Origin: Bacteroidia bacterium
GTDB taxonomy: Bacteria; Bacteroidota; Bacteroidia; Flavobacteriales; Flavobacteriaceae
Assembly: GCA_030427985.1 (NCBI GenBank)
Contig: JAUIBH010000023.1
Span: 1-46,864, forward strand
Direction: 5' to 3'
Length of the DNA stretch: 46,864 nucleotides
The notes beneath the pieces were generated by a model. The model saw only the letters and a list, made by a program, of their open reading frames with translations, searched no databases and had not been told where the DNA came from. Position numbers and translations under genes: made by a program. Of the stretch, positions 35,231 to 42,530 are shown in pieces. Every line of letters begins with the position of its first letter. Position 1 is the stretch's first letter.

Positions 35231-35244
35231 CGCAAAATTTTGCG
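35231..35244. promoter_or_regulatory. Palindromic operator, LacI-like
   Basis: CGCAAAATTTTGCG, a perfect 14-bp palindrome, 28 bases upstream of the isomerase ATG. LacI-family operators commonly have a central CG or AT pair with TTGC/GCAA-like arms. No LacI-family gene is in the window; the regulator would act from elsewhere. Confidence 0.5.
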
Positions 35245-35360
35245 ATTTATCCTCTATATTTAAAAAAATTCTATGATATTTTTATTCCCCATGTAGAAAA
35301 CATAAATATAGGAATTCGCCAACAATTAAAACAACATAAAGTTTTATAAAATACCTGCTT

Positions 35361-35825
35361 ATGGAAAATGCATCTGCCCGGAATCTGTGGGGCGACTTTT
35401 TGGACGCCCATTTGGAGTTTGCTTCAAAAGATGCTCCCAAAGTCATTCGTTTTTACGATAATGAAGAAGATGCGAATACCTGTGTCGATTTAATCTGCAA
35501 AGAAACCAAAAGAGCGGTCTCACATTCTCTTATTGGATTGCAACAACGCAAGGAGCCATTGCCTAAACTTGGCGATTTTTCCGTGGTTACCGATTGGGAG
35601 GGAAATGCCAAGTGCATTATACGAACCACTTCGGTAAAATTGGTCCCGTTTTTTGCCGTTCGGGAAGAACAAGCCCGGTTAGAAGGTGAGGGTGATAAAA
35701 GTCTAGAGCATTGGAAAAAGAAACATTGGTCCTATTTCTCCCGTGAACTTGCCCAATTTGGAAAGATTCCCCGCGAAAGTATGATTGTGGTGTTTCAAGG
35801 AATCGAACTGCTTTTTAAACGATAA
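35361..35825 (+). CDS. ASCH-domain protein
   Basis: 154 residues. The ASCH fold is seen from about 20 on: APKVIRFYDNEEDANTCVDLICKETKRAVSHSLIG, GDFSVVTDWEGNAKCIIRTTSVKLVPFFAVREEQARLEGEGDKSLEHWKKKHWSYFSREL and SMIVVFQGIELLFKR. ASCH domains (PUA-like) are thought to bind RNA; some hydrolyse N4-acetylcytidine. No signal, so cytoplasmic. Stands alone between sugar genes on the opposite strand and ends at a bidirectional terminator. Confidence 0.85.
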   Translation: MENASARNLWGDFLDAHLEFASKDAPKVIRFYDNEEDANTCVDLICKETKRAVSHSLIGLQQRKEPLPKLGDFSVVTDWEGNAKCIIRTTSVKLVPFFAVREEQARLEGEGDKSLEHWKKKHWSYFSRELAQFGKIPRESMIVVFQGIELLFKR

Positions 35826-35826
35826 A

Positions 35827-35854
35827 AAAATGGCCGCTAGTTGCGGCCATTTTT
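35827..35854. terminator. Bidirectional intrinsic terminator
   Basis: Stem TGGCCGC (35831-35837) / GCGGCCA (35843-35849), 5-base loop, A run on the left and T run on the right. Between the convergent ASCH and Gfo/Idh/MocA genes. Confidence 0.92.
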
Positions 35855-35874
35855 CATTATTGTTAAGGGATTGG

Positions 35875-37011
35875 CTACTCCATATCCACCCAAACGTTGC
35901 CTTGCTTGTGCGAGGCCACCGTACTCTCAATGAAATTAAGTCCTCGGACACCATCCAGCATGGTAGGGAATTCCCCATCATTATACTTTTCTCCCCGAAT
36001 CGCCCTCGCAGCGCCGAGATAGATATTCGCCATGGCATCAAAAATACCTTCTGGATGTCCGGGAGGCAACTTGGTACCATCCAAGGAAAGTTCAGAGTTA
36101 TAGGCATGCCCTGGCTTGTAGATTTGTACAGGTTCTGTATCGCTCATTTTATAAAGGAAATTAGGTTTTTCCTGCTCCCATCTAAAAGCCCCTTTTTCAC
36201 CATAAATGGCAATGGCCAGACCATTTTCCTCACCAGTGGCCACCTGACTTGCCCTAATTACCCCTTTTACATTTTTGTCCATACGTATGAGAACCGTTCC
36301 GTCCACATCCATAACATTGTCATCATACATGTAGTTGAAATCGCATAACAGGGATTTTATTTGAAGTCCAGTGGTAAACTCAATCATGTTGAAGGCGTGC
36401 ACCCCTATATCTCCCATACAAGAACTGATTCCCGCTTTTTTGGGATCCAATCGCCAGACGGAAGACCGTTTTTCCTTATCGTGGATAATGGCATTGATCC
36501 AACCTTGGTAATATCGGGCATCCACTTTGTGGATTTTACCCAAGGCTCCTGCCTTGATCATTTCCCGCATTTGACGCACCATAGGGTAACCTGTATACGT
36601 ATGCGTCACAGCGAACACCTTTCCTGATTTGGCCAAAAGATCCTGTAAAATCTTGGCTTCTTCGTAAGTGGTGGTCATTGGCTTTTCGCAAATGACGTGG
36701 AACCCGTTCTCCAATAGTTTTTTAGCCATTGGAAAATGCAGGAAATTCGGCGTTAAAATGGAACACACTTGAATCCGCTCATCTTCTGGAAGCTTCAACT
36801 CCTCCTCTACCAACGCATCAAAATCCTTATAGATACGGTTGGTAGGAACATCAATCTCCTTTGCAAAATTTACGTTGTCCTCATAATTTGGGTTGAAGAC
36901 CGCCCCTACGATTTCATAGTTGTCATTAATGAAGGAGGCTACTCTGTGCAATACTCCAATGAGGGAATCTCCACCACCTCCAAGAATTCCAAGTCTAATT
37001 TTTTTTGGCAT
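35875..37011 (-). CDS. Gfo/Idh/MocA-family NAD(P)-dependent sugar oxidoreductase
   Basis: 378 residues, no signal peptide. Rossmann motif LGILGGGGDSLIG (7-19), EKP triad motif CEKPM (108-112) with the catalytic Lys110, and GDIGVH (200-205) with the Asp/His typical of the active site. Interconverts a sugar hydroxyl and ketone; with the neighbouring genes, reduction of an imported 3-keto-sugar is a reasonable role. Follows the MFS transporter gene by 33 bases on the same strand. Confidence 0.92.
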   Translation of the reverse strand: MPKKIRLGILGGGGDSLIGVLHRVASFINDNYEIVGAVFNPNYEDNVNFAKEIDVPTNRIYKDFDALVEEELKLPEDERIQVCSILTPNFLHFPMAKKLLENGFHVICEKPMTTTYEEAKILQDLLAKSGKVFAVTHTYTGYPMVRQMREMIKAGALGKIHKVDARYYQGWINAIIHDKEKRSSVWRLDPKKAGISSCMGDIGVHAFNMIEFTTGLQIKSLLCDFNYMYDDNVMDVDGTVLIRMDKNVKGVIRASQVATGEENGLAIAIYGEKGAFRWEQEKPNFLYKMSDTEPVQIYKPGHAYNSELSLDGTKLPPGHPEGIFDAMANIYLGAARAIRGEKYNDGEFPTMLDGVRGLNFIESTVASHKQGNVWVDME

Positions 37012-37044
37012 TTCCGTTTTTATTTATTCTTATCAATTCAATTT

Positions 37045-38283
37045 TTAAACAACTTCTTCTGATGCATGGCCTTGGGGCACTCGTCTTTCCTCCAGCTTTT
37101 TTCGGAACAAAAACAGGATGAGGAACAACACACCCACTGTTAACGGAAAGAACATCATTTTTCCCAAGGTTGCTTTTCCTGCGGCTAGCTCGGCAATTTG
37201 CTCCGTTAACCCTGAAGAAAGTGCCACCTCCTTGGCATCATCCAACCATGTACCGATAACGGGCTGCCATATGGAAGTGGAAAACATTCCGGCTCCACCG
37301 ACCAATGACATTCCAAGCGCACCTGTCTTGGGCAAATACTCTGAAGTAAACCCAATCATGGTAGGCCAAAAATAACAAACTCCCAACGCAAAAAGAACTG
37401 CAGCCAGGTAAATCATGGATCCTTCGGCTATGCTCATGCTATATACTGCAGCTGTGGTAATGATGGCAGACATCAAAAGCACACCAATCGGGTTTAATCT
37501 GTGTACGATGGGTCCCGCAAAATAACGACCTATGGCCATAATTCCCGTTACCATGGCCAAAACCAACATTGGGCTCGCCCCTGAATTGCCCAAAATAGTT
37601 TCTACCCATTGTTGTGGACCAAATTCAGAAATCGCGGTCAAAGTCATACAAATCAATATGAAAATGAAAAGAGGATCCAACAATGATTTGATATTGGTGG
37701 CTGTATCTTTTTCAATGTGTTCGCTTTCAGGAAGTTCTTGTTTAAAGAACATGTATCCATAGATAAGTGTTGGAATAAGCATAACGCCAATCTGCAATTG
37801 CCATCCCATACCAAAGTCGGTCATGAACTTGGAAATCAGGGAACCTATCACAATCCCTCCGGGAAACCATACGTGGAATTTGTTGAGCATGGCTGTACGG
37901 TTCTTGGTGTACATGTCTGCAATCAATGGATTACAGGCCGCTTCAACGGCACCGTTGGCAAACCCAATAAAGAATGTGGAAATGATAAGCGTCCAAAAGC
38001 CTCCGGCCACAATGGTCAGCACCAATCCCAAAAGGTGGAATACAAATGCACCCACCATAAGTTTTTTGGCGCCCAATTTATTATAAAGCAGTCCTCCAAT
38101 AATCATGGCAACAGGAAAGCCTAAAAAGGCCATACTGTTTATCCAGCCCAACTTTTGGTTGGAAATCTCGAACTCCTCACCCAATTGGGTTAATATCCCC
38201 GCCCGAATGGCAAAGGTCATGGCGGTAACCACAAGCGATATACACGCCGCTATAAAAATTTGATTCTTGTTTACTTGTTTCAT
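37045..38283 (-). CDS. MFS transporter (sugar- or nucleoside-type)
   Basis: 412 residues with 12 predicted hydrophobic segments. TM1 region FIAACISLVVTAMTFAIRAGILTQLG, loop 2-3 GGLLYNKLGAKKLMVG in the MFS position, and TM5 GFANGAVEAACNPLIADMYTKNR resembling the FucP/GlcP-type sugar:proton symporters. Likely imports the sugar or keto-sugar handled by the Gfo/Idh/MocA enzyme encoded next. Start ATG 38283. Substrate not readable. Confidence 0.88.
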   Translation of the reverse strand: MKQVNKNQIFIAACISLVVTAMTFAIRAGILTQLGEEFEISNQKLGWINSMAFLGFPVAMIIGGLLYNKLGAKKLMVGAFVFHLLGLVLTIVAGGFWTLIISTFFIGFANGAVEAACNPLIADMYTKNRTAMLNKFHVWFPGGIVIGSLISKFMTDFGMGWQLQIGVMLIPTLIYGYMFFKQELPESEHIEKDTATNIKSLLDPLFIFILICMTLTAISEFGPQQWVETILGNSGASPMLVLAMVTGIMAIGRYFAGPIVHRLNPIGVLLMSAIITTAAVYSMSIAEGSMIYLAAVLFALGVCYFWPTMIGFTSEYLPKTGALGMSLVGGAGMFSTSIWQPVIGTWLDDAKEVALSSGLTEQIAELAAGKATLGKMMFFPLTVGVLFLILFLFRKKLEERRVPQGHASEEVV

Positions 38284-38388
38284 TAGGTTTAATTTATTCA
38301 GTTAATTATTGTTTGTATGATATGTTTTCGTTTTGATAAAAAATCATGAATGAAAAGTGGGAACTTTAATTTTATACTCATAGGCAGA

Positions 38389-38832
38389 CTATCTTTTATA
38401 AAATATATAGTCCAAAGGTTCTGGTATGATACCTGAACCCCTAAAATCCATTAAAATTTGTCCTCTATGATGGGTTGAATGGTTCACTATGTGAAAAAGA
38501 ATATCCTTTAGTTCATTGGCAAAGGTTCTCCCCTCACTGTTTTCATATTCCACTCTTTTGTTAAGATCATCTGCATTGGTGATGATTTCAAAGGATGTCC
38601 TTTGGTTATCATAATGAATGTCTTCCCAATCTTCAAAAGGATGTTCTTGCCAGACCGTATATTTTACCGGGGATTCCAAAATCCGTTGGTTCCAAATATG
38701 GTGTGCATTTAGGATATGACTAAAAAGACGAGTGCAGTTCTCCGGGATATTCTCCTGGGAACCACACTGTGCAATCAATTTTTTGTTGCAATAGAAATTA
38801 TAGTCGAAGAGTTGTTGTAAAAATCCCTTCAT
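38389..38832 (-). CDS. DinB-family protein
   Basis: 147 residues. Four-helix DinB/YfiT-like fold: LFDYNFYCNKKLI, SHILNAHHIWNQRIL with a His pair near 44-46, and the metal motif HIVNHSTHHRGQI near 113-125. Relatives are thiol-dependent S-transferases or unknown metalloenzymes. It follows the lipoprotein isomerase by 25 bases on the same strand; any part in the sugar route is unclear. Confidence 0.9.
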   Translation of the reverse strand: MKGFLQQLFDYNFYCNKKLIAQCGSQENIPENCTRLFSHILNAHHIWNQRILESPVKYTVWQEHPFEDWEDIHYDNQRTSFEIITNADDLNKRVEYENSEGRTFANELKDILFHIVNHSTHHRGQILMDFRGSGIIPEPLDYIFYKR

Positions 38833-38857
38833 ACAGCCTTTAACTTATAGAGGTTGG

Positions 38858-39853
38858 TCAAAGCAATTCTTCCAATAGCTTTTTAGTGGCCAAGATACCT
38901 TCTTCCTCGCTCAGTTCATTTCCTTCGTATTCCACATCGATGAATCCAGTATAGCCTGAATCTTTAACGATTTTGAGCATTCTTGCAAAGTCTATGGTGG
39001 TCTCTTTGCCTTCTTCATCAAAACCATACGATTTGGCACTGACGCCTTTGGCATAGGGCATTAATTCGGCAACACCTTTGTACCTGTCATATTCCTCAAC
39101 ACATTTGGATTGGTAGTAATCGCCTGATGCTCTTTTGATGCAGAAATTACCAAAATCCGGCAATGTGCCACAATTCTCCATACCCACTTGTTCAATCACT
39201 TCAACCAATAGTCCCGCATTGGATGAAAGCCCACCGTGATTTTCAACAATAACATTAATATTCTTGCCCATGGCATAGGTGGCCAATTGTGTTAACCCAT
39301 CAACGGAAGCCGATACCCAAAGCTGAGGGTCTTGGACCCCATTTAGATTTATACGTATGGAATGACAGCCCAAAGCTGCAGCTGCATCTACCCACTTATG
39401 GTGGTTTTCTGCGGCTTCTTTTCGTTCATTCTCGTCCGCTGCGGCCAAATCACCTTGGCCATCAACCATGATCAACAAGTTCTCAAGACCATATTTTTCA
39501 CTTTCAGTTTTACATTTTTCCACAAAAGTAGCCATGGCAGCATCGGAAAAATCATCCTTTTCCAAAGTTGGGTAATACAGCTGGCTTACATATTCAAGGC
39601 CATCAAAGCCCCATTCGTTGGCCATTTCGGCAAATTTGTAGGGGTCTACCCCTTCCTCCCTGACCATTCTGTGGATAGACCATTGGGCCAAGGAAAGTTG
39701 ATAAGCAGGTTCGGTTGTTTCAACTTTTACCTCCTCGGATATTTGAGTATCAGAGGTTTCCTTTTTTTGGTTCTGCTTGCAGGAATAAAATCCTGATGCC
39801 AAAATCACCATAACGGCCAAAATACCGCTTTGAAAAACATTCTTTTTCTTCAT
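38858..39853 (-). CDS. Lipoprotein TIM-barrel sugar isomerase/epimerase
   Basis: 331 residues. Lipoprotein signal with Cys25 (GFYSCKQNQKK), a short charged linker, then an AP-endonuclease-2-type barrel: QLSLAQWSIHRM, WGFDGLEYVSQLY, CHSIRINLNG, NVIVENHGGLSS (Glu ligand), GTLPDFGNF (Asp ligand), GVSAKSYGFDEEGK and GYTGFIDVEYEGNEL (Glu ligand). Unlike the cytoplasmic homologue at 34150-35202 this one faces the periplasm, so its substrate would be a sugar before import. Divergent from the GMC gene, 136 bases away. Confidence 0.88.
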   Translation of the reverse strand: MKKKNVFQSGILAVMVILASGFYSCKQNQKKETSDTQISEEVKVETTEPAYQLSLAQWSIHRMVREEGVDPYKFAEMANEWGFDGLEYVSQLYYPTLEKDDFSDAAMATFVEKCKTESEKYGLENLLIMVDGQGDLAAADENERKEAAENHHKWVDAAAALGCHSIRINLNGVQDPQLWVSASVDGLTQLATYAMGKNINVIVENHGGLSSNAGLLVEVIEQVGMENCGTLPDFGNFCIKRASGDYYQSKCVEEYDRYKGVAELMPYAKGVSAKSYGFDEEGKETTIDFARMLKIVKDSGYTGFIDVEYEGNELSEEEGILATKKLLEELL

Positions 39854-39989
39854 AAATACAAACTATCGATTTTCTTATAGAATCCAAAAACTACAACGTT
39901 ATAGTATAGAATTCTCAATAAACATAGGGATTAAATGTAGAAAATTAATTTAATAATTAATACATTTAGCAACTAAACAATCCGAATAA

Positions 39990-41708
39990 ATGAGTAAATT
40001 TTATTACAACGAGGAGCAGGAATCATACGATGCCATTGTAGTAGGAACAGGCATTAGTGGTGGTTGGGCTGCAAAGGAGCTATGTGAAAATGGCCTCAAG
40101 ACCCTTGTCTTGGAACGTGGCCCTATGGTGAAGCACAGAGAAGATTATCCTACCGCCAATCTAGACCCATGGGATTTTCCAAATGCGGGTGAATTGCCAA
40201 GGGAAAAAGTAGCCAGACAAGAAAAACAAGCTAGGACCGGTTACACGGTGAAAGCGCCACATAATTTTTGGTTTGTGGATGATATTGACCATCCGTACAA
40301 TGAAACAAAACGGTTTGATTGGATGCGTGGCTACCACGTAGGTGGACGTTCCATTATGTGGGGGCGCCATAGCTATCGCTGGAGCGATCTGGATTTTGAA
40401 GCCAATAAGAACGACGGTATTGCTGTGGATTGGCCCGTTCGTTATAAAGATATTGCCCCTTGGTATGATAAGGTTGAAAGTTACATTGGGGTTTCTGGGG
40501 AAGCTTTGGGTTTGCCACAGCTTCCGGATGGTATTTTTGAACCTATGATGGAACTCAACTGCGTTGAAGATCATTTTAGGGAAAAAGTAGCCGAACATTT
40601 TGATGGGCGTGTAATCACCGCAGGCAGGGTGGCACACATCAACAGTGATAAACAGTTTGATGGCGATGGACGTTCACGCTGTAAATTTAGGAACCGTTGT
40701 ATGCGTGGTTGTCCTTTTGGAGCTTACTTCAGCAGTGTTTCCTCAACATTGCCAGCGGCCGAGCGAACCGGTAACTTGACATTGCGACCAGATTCCATCG
40801 TCCATGAAGTAATTTATGACCCAGATACCCAAAAAGCAACCGGTGTTAAAATCATAGATCGGGAAACCAAGGAAGAATTCGAGTTCAAGGCCAAGGTTAT
40901 TTTCTTATGTGCCTCTGCCATAGCTTCAACATCCATTTTAATGCAGTCCAAATCTGATCGTTTCCCCAATGGATTGGGTAACGATTCTGACCAATTGGGA
41001 AGAAATATCATGGACCACCATTTAAATGTGGGTGCATCAGGTAAGTTTGATGGGTTTGAAGACAAATATTATAAAGGAAGAAAACCCAATGGAGTATATG
41101 TACCCCGATTCCGAAACTTGGGTGGCAACTCCAACATGGATAAATTTATAAGAGGTTACGGCTATCAAGGTGGTGCCAGTAGGGACAACTGGGAAGAATC
41201 TGTAGCCGAACTTTCCTATGGAAAAGACCTTAAAGATGCTATACTTAAACCAGGAGGATGGTCCTTTGGAATGGGAGGGTTTGGCGAAGTGCTCCCCTAT
41301 GAAGACAACCGAATGACCCTGGATTATGATAAATTGGACCAATGGGGGCTGCCCACCGTTACTTTTGATGCTGAATTAAAGGACAATGAGTGGAAAATGC
41401 GTGAAGACATGAAGGAACAAGCCGTTGACATGCTTACCAAAGCAGGTATCAGGGATGTTGAACCTTATGATAACCCCGGAGCTTTGGGTCTCGGAATCCA
41501 TGAAATGGGAACCGCGCGTATGGGACGTGATCCAAAGACATCGGTGCTCAATGGAAACAACCAGGTTCATGCCTGTAAGAACGTTTATGTTACCGATGGT
41601 GCCTTCATGACCTCTGCAAGTTGTGTGAATCCATCATTGACCTATATGGCTTTTACAGCAAGAGCAGCCAACCATGCCGCTCAAGAACTTAAAAAAGGAA
41701 ATATATAA
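39990..41708 (+). CDS. GMC-type FAD oxidoreductase, large subunit of a sugar dehydrogenase
   Basis: 572 residues, no signal of its own. FAD motif VVGTGISGG (18-25) with the distal ELE/ERGP, HVGGRSIMWGRHSYRW, and active site His504 (GIHEMGTARMG) and Asn547 (SCVNPSLTY). Cys231-x5-Cys237-x3-Cys241 (CKFRNRCMRGC) resembles the [3Fe-4S] motif of FAD glucose dehydrogenases. Family enzymes oxidise sugar C1, C2 or C3 hydroxyls; C3 is favoured here by the DUF1080 genes nearby. The next gene overlaps it by one base (TAATG) and probably carries it through the membrane. Confidence 0.93.
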   Translation: MSKFYYNEEQESYDAIVVGTGISGGWAAKELCENGLKTLVLERGPMVKHREDYPTANLDPWDFPNAGELPREKVARQEKQARTGYTVKAPHNFWFVDDIDHPYNETKRFDWMRGYHVGGRSIMWGRHSYRWSDLDFEANKNDGIAVDWPVRYKDIAPWYDKVESYIGVSGEALGLPQLPDGIFEPMMELNCVEDHFREKVAEHFDGRVITAGRVAHINSDKQFDGDGRSRCKFRNRCMRGCPFGAYFSSVSSTLPAAERTGNLTLRPDSIVHEVIYDPDTQKATGVKIIDRETKEEFEFKAKVIFLCASAIASTSILMQSKSDRFPNGLGNDSDQLGRNIMDHHLNVGASGKFDGFEDKYYKGRKPNGVYVPRFRNLGGNSNMDKFIRGYGYQGGASRDNWEESVAELSYGKDLKDAILKPGGWSFGMGGFGEVLPYEDNRMTLDYDKLDQWGLPTVTFDAELKDNEWKMREDMKEQAVDMLTKAGIRDVEPYDNPGALGLGIHEMGTARMGRDPKTSVLNGNNQVHACKNVYVTDGAFMTSASCVNPSLTYMAFTARAANHAAQELKKGNI

Positions 41709-42361
41709 TGGAAAGAAGATCTGCACTAAAAAATATGGGATTGGCCTTTGGTTATGCCGTGGCCACTCCAACGCTATTGGGATTGCTACAAAGCTGCAAG
41801 GATAAAGCTCCGTATGCAGAATGGGTACCCTCCTTTTTGAGCAAAGATCAAGGATATGCCCTGGCACAAACCGTGGACATTATCTTGCCAAAAACAGATA
41901 CGCCTTCAGCTACGGAAATGAATGTTCATGTGTTCATTGATTCTTATTTTGATGTCGTAATGCCAGAAGATAAATTGGCTTTTGTGAAATTGAAGATGGG
42001 CCGGTTTTATGACAAAGTTTTGGCCGATTCCGGTAAAAAATCCTTGGCCGATGTGGAAGCGACCGACATAGAGCCTGTTTTAAAAACGTATCTGACCAAA
42101 CGCACCCCAGAGCAGGAAGAAGCCCATATGGAAATTATAGATAACTATATGGAAGCCACTATGAATGGTGGGCAAGCGGATATAGATGATGACATAGCCC
42201 GTTTTTCATTTGCCAATGACCTTAGGGATTTGGCCGTTTGGGCCTATAAATCATCAGAATTTATTGGAGAAGAGGTGCTGGCCTATGCTCAAATTCCAGG
42301 CGAATATATTGCTTGTGGCGACCTAAATACCTTGACGGGCGGAAAAGCTTGGTCATTGTAA
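41708..42361 (+). CDS. Gluconate 2-dehydrogenase subunit 3 family protein, Tat lipoprotein
   Basis: 217 residues. Twin-arginine motif ERRSALK at 2-8 followed by hydrophobic residues and lipobox LQSC (Cys30), so export by Tat with lipid anchoring is predicted. The mature domain (LSKDQGYALAQTVDIILPKTDTPSATEMNVHVFIDSYFD) is the PF13618 signature. In relatives the small subunit brings the folded FAD subunit along, which explains the missing signal on the GMC protein. No cytochrome subunit follows. Closed by the terminator at 42385-42411. Confidence 0.9.
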   Translation: MERRSALKNMGLAFGYAVATPTLLGLLQSCKDKAPYAEWVPSFLSKDQGYALAQTVDIILPKTDTPSATEMNVHVFIDSYFDVVMPEDKLAFVKLKMGRFYDKVLADSGKKSLADVEATDIEPVLKTYLTKRTPEQEEAHMEIIDNYMEATMNGGQADIDDDIARFSFANDLRDLAVWAYKSSEFIGEEVLAYAQIPGEYIACGDLNTLTGGKAWSL

Positions 42362-42384
42362 TTTTGTTCTCCTTTTTGGAAATA

Positions 42385-42411
42385 AAAACCTCCTTTTCAG
42401 GAGGTTTTTTT
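42385..42411 (+). terminator. Intrinsic terminator after GMC operon
   Basis: Stem CCTCCT (42389-42394) / AGGAGG (42399-42404), extended by A-T pairs, 4-base loop, then seven T. Confidence 0.85.
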
Positions 42412-42433
42412 GTTATTGGCTTCACAATCAACC

Positions 42434-42484
42434 AAAAAAAATACCTCGGATGGTTCTAAGTGGGGTGAACGTTCTCCGAGGTAT
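42434..42484 (-). terminator. Intrinsic terminator of nrdA with large loop
   Basis: Perfect 10-bp inverted repeat ATACCTCGGA (42441-42450) / TCCGAGGTAT (42475-42484) with 24 bases between. On the minus strand the stem is followed by a run of T (42434-42440), so it ends the nrdA message. An inner GTTC/GAAC pair may fold in the loop. Confidence 0.75.
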
Positions 42485-42530
42485 CTAATCAATAAACACT
42501 ATCACACATACTGATAAAGCTCAGCACAGG

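Noticed and set aside
35785..36348. 187-codon plus-strand frame over the ASCH terminator and Gfo/Idh/MocA gene
   Set aside because: Crosses a strong terminator and lies antisense to a conserved enzyme; no recognisable domain.
42361..42530. The 10-bp inverted repeat at 42441-42484 as an insertion-sequence end or attachment site
   Set aside because: It is followed by a T run on the minus strand right after nrdA, so a terminator explains it; no transposase or target duplication seen.
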